From the IMG/VR virus record IMGVR_UViG_3300006880_000001, positions 1 to 64,000 of that record: DNA of 64,000 nucleotides; one strand, given 5' to 3'. The notes under the pieces are model-generated. The model was not told where the DNA came from. It saw nothing but the letters and a program-made list of their open reading frames with translations, and searched no databases. Positions 7,985 to 15,175 of this stretch are shown piece by piece (position 1 is the first letter of the stretch; each line of letters starts with the position of its first letter). A program made the position numbers and the translations under genes. Source of the DNA: a virus.

Positions 7985-8322
7985 GGGCTCTTCTCCGGTC
8001 GGCCCTTGGCGGCCTCCTCGGCGTAGAGGGTCTGGGCCCGCATCATGGCCATCTGAAAGCTCATGCCCCCTTGCTGGGTCGAGCCAGGGCGGTGGGTCCA
8101 GCGGTTGGTCTCTCCTGGCAGATCTTCGATCGAGACGTACCAGAAGTCATAGCCGTCCGTGGCCGCCCAGCCCGGTTTCGAGAGGACGATGGCCACCCGG
8201 TTGTCGCATCCGCGGACGTGGTAGCGGAGCTCGATGCCGTCCAGGGTCATCTGACGCTCGCCGGAGATGTCCATGCACTCGGCGACGGGGGCGATGTGGA
8301 CCGTTCGATTCTGACCGATCAC
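7981..8322 (-). CDS. Hypothetical protein, 113 aa
   Basis: GTG 8322 overlaps the MazG-like gene stop by 4 bp, with GAGGAG upstream. Beta-rich first half with a Cys pair (AECMDIS and RGCDNR), then a Gln/Met-rich helix. No family recognised. Confidence 0.5.
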   Translation of the reverse strand: MIGQNRTVHIAPVAECMDISGERQMTLDGIELRYHVRGCDNRVAIVLSKPGWAATDGYDFWYVSIEDLPGETNRWTHRPGSTQQGGMSFQMAMMRAQTLYAEEAAKGRPEKSP

Positions 8323-9086
8323 GGTAGCGGCTCCTCGCGCAGGTGCCGCGGGACGTGATTGCCCGGGCAGCTGAGCGCGCACGTGTCCTGGACGATGATG
8401 TAGTAGCAGAGGCAGCAGCGCAGCGTGCCGTCGGCGCTCTTGAACATGTCGCCCGCCCGCGGCGGGTTGACCTCGTCGCGTCGCGTCGGCCATCCGAGGG
8501 CACAGAGGGTCCCGTTTCGTATGGCCGCGTCGCGCGCTGCGGCACTGACGTTGACGTCGCTCCACCGGTGGGGGTGCGCGTTGGCGAGGCAGCCACACGG
8601 CTGCAGAGGCGCCGTGGCCGCGGCCTTGGCGATGACGCCGGCGATGTCGGGCGGCCGCCAGCCCTCGGGCTTCATCTTCTTGCCGTCGGGGCGCTTCGGG
8701 CCCGCCGCCTTGGCCATGTTCGAGGCGTGGATGACCTCCCAGGCCTCGGCAAACGGGACGCCCCAGCTGACCCCCGCACCGAGTGCGACCACGGTGAGGT
8801 CGACGATCGCATCGGTGACGTGGACGAAGGACTCGGGATCGATCGGGTCCCCGTCCCGGCCCGCGACGGCCGCGGTTCGGAGGAACGCTTCGGTCATCTG
8901 CTGGAAGACCTCGACGAAGCCGTTGCCCGGACCGACAATAGCCTCGATCAGCTCGCCGAGCTCCTCGAAGATGATCCGGAGTCGCATCGTCAGGTCGGCG
9001 TAGGTCGGGGCGCGGACGTCCCCGATCGGCTGCTCGTAGAGCTTGCAGAGCTCGGTGATCTGCTGGAAGGCGTGTTTCATGGTCAT
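8319..9086 (-). CDS. MazG/phosphoribosyl-ATP pyrophosphatase-like NTP hydrolase
   Basis: 255 aa. Residues about 30-155 match the all-alpha NTP-pyrophosphatase superfamily: RLRIIFEELGELIEAI supplies the acidic metal-binding helix, followed by DAIVDLTVVALG and a FAEAWEVIHASNMAK segment typical of phage phosphoribosyl-ATP diphosphatase-like proteins. The C-terminal 70 residues add a Cys/His-rich extension (CGCLANAHPH, CCLCYYI, CALSC), which is unusual. Such enzymes hydrolyse (d)NTPs or alarmones during infection. Substrate not predictable. Confidence 0.75.
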   Translation of the reverse strand: MTMKHAFQQITELCKLYEQPIGDVRAPTYADLTMRLRIIFEELGELIEAIVGPGNGFVEVFQQMTEAFLRTAAVAGRDGDPIDPESFVHVTDAIVDLTVVALGAGVSWGVPFAEAWEVIHASNMAKAAGPKRPDGKKMKPEGWRPPDIAGVIAKAAATAPLQPCGCLANAHPHRWSDVNVSAAARDAAIRNGTLCALGWPTRRDEVNPPRAGDMFKSADGTLRCCLCYYIIVQDTCALSCPGNHVPRHLREEPLP

Positions 9087-9089
9087 GGG

Positions 9090-9263
9090 CTACGTCCATC
9101 CCATCGCGATCGCCTGCAGCGCGTCGGCGAGGCGTTGGAGGTTCAGAAGATCCTTCTGCATCTGCCGCACGAAGTCCTCCTCGGCCTTGAAGTCGGCGGG
9201 GTCCCCGGAGCCGATGCTGCCGCGCGCCATCTCGCACAGGCGCTTGATGTCCACCGCCTTCAT
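9090..9263 (-). CDS. Small helical protein, 57 aa
   Basis: ATG 9263 overlaps the stop of the upstream gene (coupled). MKAVDIKRLCEMARGSIGSGDP followed by an amphipathic helix ending AIAMGWT. Too short for family assignment, but both flanking overlaps argue that it is translated. Confidence 0.5.
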   Translation of the reverse strand: MKAVDIKRLCEMARGSIGSGDPADFKAEEDFVRQMQKDLLNLQRLADALQAIAMGWT

Positions 9264-9433
9264 CGACAACCCAGGCCGAGGAGAGGTGGGCGGCTCCGCC
9301 CACAGGCCGTGCCGCCACGGGAGCGGAACTGCGAGAGGACGCCTTCGAGGTAGGCGTCTGCGTCAGACCGGTTGCCGCTGGCGGCGGCCATGGCTGCCAG
9401 CCAGCACACGATCTCGAGGTACCCTCGATTCAT
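9260..9433 (-). CDS. Small hypothetical protein, 57 aa
   Basis: ATG 9433 has an ideal AGGAGG site, which itself lies inside a 10-codon upstream reading frame (9430-9462). MNRGYLEIVCWLAAMAAAS is a short helical repeat-like N-terminus; the tail is Arg/Gly/Leu-rich. No family. Confidence 0.5.
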   Translation of the reverse strand: MNRGYLEIVCWLAAMAAASGNRSDADAYLEGVLSQFRSRGGTACGRSRPPLLGLGCR

Positions 9434-9462
9434 CGCGACACCTCCTGTTCCTGGGTGCTCAT
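9430..9462 (-). CDS. 10-residue leader ORF upstream of 9260-9433
   Basis: ATG 9462 encodes MSTQEQEVSR and its stop overlaps the ATG of the next gene. It is the first start codon after the GTCAC-class promoter at 9480-9500 and carries the Shine-Dalgarno of the downstream gene inside it. Could be a coupling or leader peptide. Confidence 0.35.
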   Translation of the reverse strand: MSTQEQEVSR

Positions 9463-9479
9463 GCGTATCCTTTCCGTGC

Positions 9480-9500
9480 ATCGTACCGCCGCGGGGTGAC
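9480..9500 (-). promoter_or_regulatory. GTCAC-class promoter
   Basis: Leftward GTCAC (9500-9496), 10 nt, TACGAT (9485-9480). The distance to the first ATG (9462) is longer than usual (17 nt) and contains GGAAAGG, so here a short 5' leader is expected. Confidence 0.55.
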
Positions 9501-9504
9501 CGTT

Positions 9505-9963
9505 TCAGCGCGCCCGCCAGCCGCTGAGGCCGATCGGGATCGGGATGGCATCGTCGATGCGGTCGATGCGTTCGATCTGCTCGGTGACGACGTCGTCCAC
9601 GAGGGGTGGGACGTCTGCCGCGAAGTCGGCGGGGGGCGCCGGGTCCCGTGGCGTGACGTCGACCTCGATGCTCTCGTGCAAGGCCACGGGCGGCTTGCAG
9701 TCGCCGAACCACTCGCGGTCGTCGGTGTCGAAGGAGAGGAGCTCGAGGCTCCCGGCGTGGGTGTTGCGCGGCGGCAGGGCCATCGTCCACGTCACTCGTT
9801 CGTGCGGATGCGCGCTGATCTGCCGCAGAAGGCTGGCGAGGACGCTGTTGCCGAAGCGCTTGCCGACCTCGCCGATGATCACCATCATGTCCTCGTGGAG
9901 GAAGTGATCGCGGCTGCCGTCGCGGCGATGGTGCGTCAGTTGCCAGAGGCGCATCGGAGCCAT
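9505..9963 (-). CDS. Hypothetical protein, 152 aa
   Basis: ATG 9963 overlaps the upstream stop. MAPMRLWQLTHHRRDGSRDHF is a basic N-terminus, then helices and a beta-rich middle, ending in a Pro/Asp-rich acidic region and RLSGW-like tail. The N-terminus resembles the MKLWQVAREARW stretch inside 17277-17639, hinting at a shared small fold. Function unknown. Confidence 0.55.
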   Translation of the reverse strand: MAPMRLWQLTHHRRDGSRDHFLHEDMMVIIGEVGKRFGNSVLASLLRQISAHPHERVTWTMALPPRNTHAGSLELLSFDTDDREWFGDCKPPVALHESIEVDVTPRDPAPPADFAADVPPLVDDVVTEQIERIDRIDDAIPIPIGLSGWRAR

Positions 9964-10535
9964 CACCGCCTCTCGGGCGGGTCGTTGGCAGCTTCGCGGA
10001 TCTTGAACGCGTTCAGGGACGCCTCCAGGTGATCGGCGAGGCGGCCAACGCGGCTCCACGTGGTGATGCGCTGTGCGGTCTTGGCCTCGTGCAGACGGAT
10101 CGCGTGGTAGACCGTCTCCGGGACGGCGCTCACGTCGATGGCCTCGAAGTCGTTGTCGACCGCGTCGCGGCAGTCCACGTCGATGACTTCGTAGGCGGGC
10201 GACTTCGGGTCGACCCGTACGACGACCTCGACGATCTGGAGTCGGCCGCTCTGGTGCAGGATCAGCGCCCGCTTCGCGCCGAGGTGTGTCGGGTACTCGA
10301 TGCGGGCCTCCTTGAGCTTGGTGCGGACCTGAAGGCCGTGGATGGGGGTGGTCGCGTCGGCGAGGTTGGGCAGTCCGTGGAGGGGGGTTTGGTCGAGACG
10401 TTCGATGAGCTCGGCCTCGACACGACGGATGGTCGTCACCATCTTCTCGCGTTGCTTCACGTAGACCTCCTTGGCGAGGCGGTTCTGGCCGCCGAGGTCG
10501 GGCAGGAGGGAGGATTCGACGAGAGGCTTGGACAT
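9963..10535 (-). CDS. Hypothetical protein, 190 aa
   Basis: ATG 10535 with AGGAG upstream. Long N-terminal helix (AKEVYVKQREKMVTTIRRVEAELIERL), a beta-rich middle and a helical C-terminus. No family recognised. Confidence 0.6.
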   Translation of the reverse strand: MSKPLVESSLLPDLGGQNRLAKEVYVKQREKMVTTIRRVEAELIERLDQTPLHGLPNLADATTPIHGLQVRTKLKEARIEYPTHLGAKRALILHQSGRLQIVEVVVRVDPKSPAYEVIDVDCRDAVDNDFEAIDVSAVPETVYHAIRLHEAKTAQRITTWSRVGRLADHLEASLNAFKIREAANDPPERR

Positions 10536-10549
10536 GGGTGTTTTCTCCT

Positions 10550-10577
10550 CAGGAGCACCGGATCAGGAGCACCGGAT
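10550..10577. repeat. 14-bp perfect tandem duplication
   Basis: CAGGAGCACCGGAT occurs twice back to back. The first copy's last base is in the stop codon of the upstream leftward gene, so the duplication spans the 3' end of 10563-11009 and its spacer to the next gene. Likely a recent replication slip. Confidence 0.8.
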
Positions 10578-11009
10578 CGCGCAGAATTGCTCGGGGGTGG
10601 TGTCAGCAGGGACGAAGTCCAGGATGCGCGCCTCGCAGTAGACCGCTCGGAACCGGTCTCCGTTGTCGACCCTATGCTTCTTGATGTAGTGCACTTGGAT
10701 GACCTCTGCGAAGAGGGCGGCGGTTTCCTCGTTCGCGTGGGCGGTCCAGACCGCCGGCCGCCAGGTGTGGCCGGGGTCTCCGCTCAGGTTGTCGCGGTAG
10801 AACTTGACCGCGCACCACGCCATCACCTTCGGCACCTCGCGGTGGATGTCGTAGAGGAGCTCGTAGAGTCTCTTGATCTCCGCGAGGTCCGCGAACGTCG
10901 GAGCGGTGGGGAGTGAACGCGCCGCTGCACTGGCGAGGGAGAGCCGCGCGCGGAGTGGGGTTTCCTCGTATCGCGTTTCCTCCACGATGCGGGTTCGGAT
11001 GATGTCCAT
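10563..11009 (-). CDS. Hypothetical protein, 148 aa
   Basis: ATG 11009 with AAGGAG upstream. Charged N-terminus (MDIIRTRIVEETRYEETPLRA), then mostly helical with conserved-looking Trp and His residues (WRPAVWTAHANEETAA). Ends CAIRCS inside the 14-bp duplication. No family recognised. Confidence 0.6.
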   Translation of the reverse strand: MDIIRTRIVEETRYEETPLRARLSLASAAARSLPTAPTFADLAEIKRLYELLYDIHREVPKVMAWCAVKFYRDNLSGDPGHTWRPAVWTAHANEETAALFAEVIQVHYIKKHRVDNGDRFRAVYCEARILDFVPADTTPEQFCAIRCS

Positions 11010-11013
11010 CGGA

Positions 11014-11790
11014 TCAGATCTCCTTGGCCAGTGCCTCGAAGTGGGCGATGGCGCGGTCGAGGTTGTGGAGGCGGACGCCCTTCGCCGCGTCTTCCGGGGA
11101 GGTGCGTCCGTTGAGGAGCTCGAGGAGCGCGAGGATGGTCGCCTTCGCCACCTTCGCATCGCGGATGGCGGCGAGGAACAGGCGACGAGACTCCTCGACG
11201 AGGAGCGCGTCGAAGTTGCGGAGGGCGAGGAGCGCCGACCGGGTGCCGTCGCGTTCGACGCGGCGGCCGACCTTGCGTTCACGCACCGACCCGGCGCGCA
11301 ATGCACCACGCAGCCGACGCAGCCGCTCGGCCAAGTCGGCCGCCAGGTCAGCGGCGCTGGCGGCATCGAGGTCGAGGCGCGCGACGCCGATGGCCACGGC
11401 GATGCGGCGCTCGGAGCCCGCTGCGATCGCCTCCGCGTTGAGCGCCTTGGCCTGCTCGCGCAGCGGCGCTGCCTTGGCGCGGATCTCTTCCGCGACCCGG
11501 AGCGGGGCGTACCAGCCCAGCGGCGTGTTGGCGCAACCGGTGCGGCACAGGTAGTCCACGTCCTTCTTGAGCTTGAGCGACCGGGTGACGATGTCTGCGT
11601 TGTCGACGGTGTGGATCACCTCGCGCTTGTTGCGCGCGATCACCTTGCTCTTGGCGGTGAGGCCGCCGGAGACCGTGGCCGAGCCGACGATGATGCAGCC
11701 CGGACGGAACGCCGCGAGCACACGTGGGGGCGGCGCCGGCGGCGTCACCTCGATGACGGGGTTCTCTTCGACCTTCTTGAGCGAGCGCAT
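11014..11790 (-). CDS. Hypothetical helical protein, 258 aa
   Basis: ATG 11790, three bases after the preceding stop. N-terminal 95 residues are mixed with one Cys pair (LCRTGCAN) and Trp; residues about 95-258 are long Ala/Arg/Glu helices likely to form a helical bundle. No family can be assigned with confidence. Confidence 0.6.
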   Translation of the reverse strand: MRSLKKVEENPVIEVTPPAPPPRVLAAFRPGCIIVGSATVSGGLTAKSKVIARNKREVIHTVDNADIVTRSLKLKKDVDYLCRTGCANTPLGWYAPLRVAEEIRAKAAPLREQAKALNAEAIAAGSERRIAVAIGVARLDLDAASAADLAADLAERLRRLRGALRAGSVRERKVGRRVERDGTRSALLALRNFDALLVEESRRLFLAAIRDAKVAKATILALLELLNGRTSPEDAAKGVRLHNLDRAIAHFEALAKEI

Positions 11791-11793
11791 GGA

Positions 11794-12255
11794 TCACTCC
11801 CCCCGACCGTTGAACCGGACGGCCGTGAGCCAGGCGTCCGCCTCCACCATCGCGGTGGCCTGGCTGTCACTGACGCTGGCGCGGACGATGATGTCGACGA
11901 CCGTCTTCTTGTCTACGATGACGAAGAGCCAGGGCTTGTCGCAGTCCCGCGCGGTGAACTGGCGCGACTTGCCCAGCACGTCGACGTGGGTCGGTCGATA
12001 CTCGGTCTTCCACTGCTCGAGGATGCGGTCGATGTAGCGGGTCTCGATGTACAGGTCAGCGTCGTCCTTGGTGTCGATGCCGACACGGCCGGCGGTCCAG
12101 CCCTGCACGCCGTCGGCCGCGGCGTGGATGGTCATCCACCCGTCGCTCACCATCGGTGGCGTGGCCCACGTCGGATGGGCCCATTTCACCATCACCTTCA
12201 CATACCTCTTCGTCCGGGTCGCCGTCGCCGTCGCCGTCTTCTTGGCCTTCGCCAT
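11794..12255 (-). CDS. Hypothetical protein, 153 aa
   Basis: ATG 12255 follows AAGGAG and is preceded by a full copy of the structured leader (12273-12338). An ATG at 12282 inside the leader hairpin is not the start. Thr/Lys/Ala-rich N-terminus, then a beta-rich domain with several Trp (VKWAHPTWATPPMVSDGWM). No family recognised. Confidence 0.6.
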   Translation of the reverse strand: MAKAKKTATATATRTKRYVKVMVKWAHPTWATPPMVSDGWMTIHAAADGVQGWTAGRVGIDTKDDADLYIETRYIDRILEQWKTEYRPTHVDVLGKSRQFTARDCDKPWLFVIVDKKTVVDIIVRASVSDSQATAMVEADAWLTAVRFNGRGE

Positions 12256-12272
12256 GGTCAACTCCTTCTTGC

Positions 12273-12338
12273 GCTCCACCATGGAGCCGTTGGGGCGCCG
12301 CCCGGGTAGCGAACCCGGATCCGATCCGCTCGCGGCGC
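12273..12338 (-). promoter_or_regulatory. Structured intercistronic leader, copy 1
   Basis: Leftward transcript: outer stem GCGCCGC/GCGGCGC (12338-12295) with the 5' bulge GAGCGGATCGGAT and inner hairpin CCGGGT-TCGCT-ACCCGG, then second hairpin GCTCC-ATGGT-GGAGC (12287-12273) just before the Shine-Dalgarno of 11794-12255. Both stems differ in sequence from the other copies but stay paired. Confidence 0.75.
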
Positions 12339-12343
12339 GCCTG

Positions 12344-12703
12344 CTACAGCTTGTAGAGGTACTTGTTGGCTGCTTCGACGTCGCCGAGGGCGATGTGGCC
12401 GAGCGCGGTGCGCACTTCCTCCTCGGTTCGGTTCCCTTCGAACAGCGCGTCGCAGACGCCGCCGAGAAGCTCCTTGGCCCGCCGGGGGATGGTCGGCCAG
12501 CTGGCTTGCGGGTGGCCTTCGAGGCGAACGTGGAAGCAGACGAAGTCCCGCATGATGAGATCCTCGCTCCGACGAGGCGGACGGGATGTGGTCCCGCACG
12601 GCGTCACGGCGCACCACTGTTCCTGATCGTACTGCTCCGGGTGCTCGTCGAGGGCGCGAAGGACAGCGGCGGCGATCTCGGCAGGGGTCTTCTCGGGGGT
12701 CAT
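12344..12703 (-). CDS. Hypothetical protein, 119 aa
   Basis: ATG 12703 with CGGAG upstream, 14 bases after the DUF932-like gene. Helical N-terminus (PAEIAAAVLRALDEHPEQY), a Cys/Trp segment (WCAVTPCG), then helices. No family recognised. Confidence 0.55.
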   Translation of the reverse strand: MTPEKTPAEIAAAVLRALDEHPEQYDQEQWCAVTPCGTTSRPPRRSEDLIMRDFVCFHVRLEGHPQASWPTIPRRAKELLGGVCDALFEGNRTEEEVRTALGHIALGDVEAANKYLYKL

Positions 12704-12717
12704 GGCTTGCTCCGGAT

Positions 12718-13968
12718 CTACCAGCCCAGCTTCTCGCGATCGTCGTCGGGGATCGGGAGGAGGACGTTCTTGACGTAGAGGAGGTCCGCCGCCTGCTCCT
12801 CGAGCTCGTCGTCGACCCAGGCGCTCCTCGACGTCCAGGCACCCTCGTGGGCCGCGCGGGTGATGGCGTTGTGGATGGCGGCGCGGCTGTCGTCGGCCTC
12901 CTCCGCCTCGGCCGCGGCCAGGATGGCCTTGACCTGGTCGTCCTTCGTACCGAACGGTGCCCTGGCGAGGCCGTGGTAGACGATGCGACGGACCGCCTCC
13001 TCCATCGACAGCTTGTCCTTGGTGTAGCGGTCGATGTAGAAGTCGGTCCAGGCACTGCGCCACATCGTGGCGAAGTGCTCGAGGGCGGCACCCTGCGCGC
13101 CCAGGGCCTCACGGGCGACCTCGATCAGGTTCGCCTGCGTGTGCCGCGCGTGGAAGATGACCCGCTTGTCGCGCAGGAGCGTGCAGTTGATGCAGCGGAT
13201 GCGCTCCATCGCCCAGTTGAGCTTGAACCCTGCGCTCCCGTCGTCCGCCGAGGTGATGCGGAGCATCAGGCGGTGCGGCTCGCCGACCGTACCGGCCTTG
13301 CCTCCCTCGAAGTGGTGCGGGCTCTGCAGGATGACGTCGACGCGGGAGCGGGAGCCGTCGTAGCGGACGCGCGCCCGGCTATCGGTCGGCATGATCTCGC
13401 GGATGTCGTTGGCGATCTGGTCGAGGTCGTAGCGTACATAGCGCTCGGACACGACCGAGTAGAGCGTGCGGGGCTTGTCGAGGTCGACGATCAGCGCCCC
13501 GTCCGCCGTGCGCTGCGGGCGCCGGCGGCTGCGGAGCACCGCCTTGTCGCCGGCGCGGCTGCCGAGCCAGAGGTTGACGTTCGAGCGCAGGGCGGGCGGG
13601 ATCGACGCGGGTGCGTAGCTGCTCAGGCGCTGCCAGCCGACTGGCTCGGCCCCGAACTCGAGGCGAGCGCCGTCGACGTCCGACGCCATGACGAGGCCGC
13701 TCCGCCCGATCCGCATGTCGCCCAGGTCGACGGTGTGGTCGATCCGGTTCTCGGCCTGAACCGCGTCGGCCAGCCGATCCATTGCCTCCCCGGTGGTGGC
13801 AAGCTTCAGAAACTGATCGCGGGCGCGCCGGGCGACCTGGTCGCCGACCGCCATCATCTCGGTGCCGTGCTCGAAGAAGGCTTCGCCGGGGTTGAGGCCC
13901 AGCTCCTTCAGGAGCTCGACGCCCTTGTCCGCACGCTTCTTGCCTTCGGGTCGAACCGTCGTCGTCAT
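12718..13968 (-). CDS. DUF932-like phage/plasmid protein
   Basis: 416 aa matching the phage/plasmid-like DUF932 family by its overall layout: N-terminal MAVGDQVARRARDQF region, beta-rich core with WQRLSSYAPASIP and RYVRYD segments, a long RITSADDGSAGFKLNWAMERIRCINC stretch split by a conserved Cys, and helical C-terminus. Family members are common on phages, plasmids and conjugative elements; their biochemical role is not established. Its start region lacks the full leader but has the second hairpin (13987-14001) and GGAAAGG. Confidence 0.7.
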   Translation of the reverse strand: MTTTVRPEGKKRADKGVELLKELGLNPGEAFFEHGTEMMAVGDQVARRARDQFLKLATTGEAMDRLADAVQAENRIDHTVDLGDMRIGRSGLVMASDVDGARLEFGAEPVGWQRLSSYAPASIPPALRSNVNLWLGSRAGDKAVLRSRRRPQRTADGALIVDLDKPRTLYSVVSERYVRYDLDQIANDIREIMPTDSRARVRYDGSRSRVDVILQSPHHFEGGKAGTVGEPHRLMLRITSADDGSAGFKLNWAMERIRCINCTLLRDKRVIFHARHTQANLIEVAREALGAQGAALEHFATMWRSAWTDFYIDRYTKDKLSMEEAVRRIVYHGLARAPFGTKDDQVKAILAAAEAEEADDSRAAIHNAITRAAHEGAWTSRSAWVDDELEEQAADLLYVKNVLLPIPDDDREKLGW

Positions 13969-13986
13969 CGTCTCTTTTGCCTTTCC

Positions 13987-14001
13987 GCCCCACGGTGGGG
14001 C
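13987..14001 (-). promoter_or_regulatory. Second-hairpin-only leader of DUF932-like gene
   Basis: GCCCCACGGTGGGGC forms a perfect 6-7 bp stem, identical in form to hairpin B of the other leaders and followed by the same GGAAAGG ribosome-binding context. The larger first structure is absent here. Confidence 0.6.
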
Positions 14002-14013
14002 CTGTGAAGTGTC

Positions 14014-14031
14014 CCGTGAGTCTTACCCACG
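14014..14031. promoter_or_regulatory. Inverted pair of CACG sites, possible RHH operator
   Basis: CCGTGAG (14014-14020) and CCCACGA (14026-14032) face each other across a short spacer, upstream of the DUF932-like gene. The heptads match those of the array at 23290-23720, so the same DNA-binding protein could act here. Confidence 0.4.
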
Positions 14032-14475
14032 AGTAGTAAGCGAGTCAAGAAGCTTGTGGGGATCGACCGTGGCCAGGATGTCGCTGTCCGAACCTACGAT
14101 CTTGATCACGACCTTGCCGGCGATTGCCACCGCTTTGGCCTGCGCGAGGAGTGCGGACATCGTCGCCTTGTCGCCGTCGTGCCAGCGCTTGGTGGTCCCG
14201 GTGCCGAGATGAATGTACTTGACCACCACGGCATCATTCGCGGGTCGCGGTGATGGTGGTGGCGGGGGCAGGGGCAGCGGTTCGAGCTGCAGCACCTGCC
14301 GCGTCGCGCGCGGAAAGACGATCGGCAACGTCGCCTCCTCGTCGTCCGCCGGTGGAAGCGGGATCGCCTGTTCGGTCGGCGCCCGGCTGAGGGGAGGTGG
14401 CGCAGACTGCCCGCCCGCTCCCTTGTTGTCTCCGAAGAAGTACCCCGCAGTCTGCCGCAGTGCCCGTCGACGCAT
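14023..14475 (-). CDS. Hypothetical Pro-rich protein, 150 aa
   Basis: ATG 14475. Basic N-terminus (MRRRALRQT), a long Pro/Ala-rich linker (about residues 25-75), then a compact beta/alpha C-terminal domain with several Lys and His. No family recognised. Confidence 0.55.
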   Translation of the reverse strand: MRRRALRQTAGYFFGDNKGAGGQSAPPPLSRAPTEQAIPLPPADDEEATLPIVFPRATRQVLQLEPLPLPPPPPSPRPANDAVVVKYIHLGTGTTKRWHDGDKATMSALLAQAKAVAIAGKVVIKIVGSDSDILATVDPHKLLDSLTTRG

Positions 14476-14495
14476 GGGAGGCGCTCCTGGGGCGT

Positions 14496-14825
14496 TTACG
14501 GCTCGACGACGTCGAGGTCGTGGTCCACAGCCCACCGAACCGCCTCGGTGGAGGCGATCCCGGCATCGTAGTGACTCTCGACGTGGATGGCGCGCTGCCA
14601 GCCGGCCGGGAGGTCCACGAGGAGCTCGACAGCGACGTGATGTAGGCCGTCGCAGCGGTACACGAAGACCCGCACCGGATCGTGCGGCAGGAACGGATGG
14701 CGCGCCGTCCGGATCGCCGGGGCCGGCATGAGCGCCATGAGGTTCTTGGCGGTTTCGACCTCGGAGACCGCGGCCTTGAGGGTCTTGGGTGCGATCGTCT
14801 TCTTGCTCTTCTTGCTTTTGCTCAT
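14496..14825 (-). CDS. Hypothetical protein, 109 aa
   Basis: ATG 14825 with AAGGAG. Lys/Ser-rich N-terminus (MSKSKKSKKTIAPK) followed by a mixed domain that includes a beta-rich segment (VRVFVYRCDGLHHVAVELLVDLP). Preceded by a half GATC-box promoter. Function unknown. Confidence 0.55.
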   Translation of the reverse strand: MSKSKKSKKTIAPKTLKAAVSEVETAKNLMALMPAPAIRTARHPFLPHDPVRVFVYRCDGLHHVAVELLVDLPAGWQRAIHVESHYDAGIASTEAVRWAVDHDLDVVEP

Positions 14826-14847
14826 TGGGAAAGCTCCTTCCGGGACT

Positions 14848-14874
14848 CCATTAGCCCCGATCGAACCTGCGAGG
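14848..14874 (-). promoter_or_regulatory. Probable promoter with half GATC box
   Basis: Leftward CCTCGCAGGTTCGATC (14874-14859), 5 nt, TAATGG (14853-14848). One arm matches the 16-bp palindrome found at 61357 and 63806; the other arm is degenerate. A 22-nt leader with AAGGAG precedes ATG 14825. Confidence 0.45.
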
Positions 14875-14914
14875 CAATCACCCCGCAGGGTCTGTCGGAT
14901 CCACCGAAGCCGCC

Positions 14915-15172
14915 TTAGCGCTGCGCGAGCCTGACCAAGTTCGTAAAGGCCAGGTTCTCGGGACGCGGCACACCGGGCATGAAGGCGATGAGGGCGCGGA
15001 CCCGCGCTGCCAGCTCGGGCGCGCAGGCCGCGCAGACCACCAACGACTCGAGCCCATTCGACATGTCGAAGATGGTCCACCCGCCCGATGTCTTGAGATC
15101 TTGCGCGAAGTGGCCGCGCGAGAACGTCAATGGGGCAGCACAGCAGATGCACGGACGCGTGATGGGGTCCAC
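14915..15172 (-). CDS. Small zinc-ribbon-like protein, 85 aa
   Basis: GTG 15172 with GGGAGGTGAG, three bases after the upstream stop. CICCAAP near the N-terminus and VCAACAPE about 35 residues later form a CxxC-type four-Cys set. The rest is helical. Function unknown. Confidence 0.6.
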   Translation of the reverse strand: MDPITRPCICCAAPLTFSRGHFAQDLKTSGGWTIFDMSNGLESLVVCAACAPELAARVRALIAFMPGVPRPENLAFTNLVRLAQR

Positions 15173-15175
15173 CGC

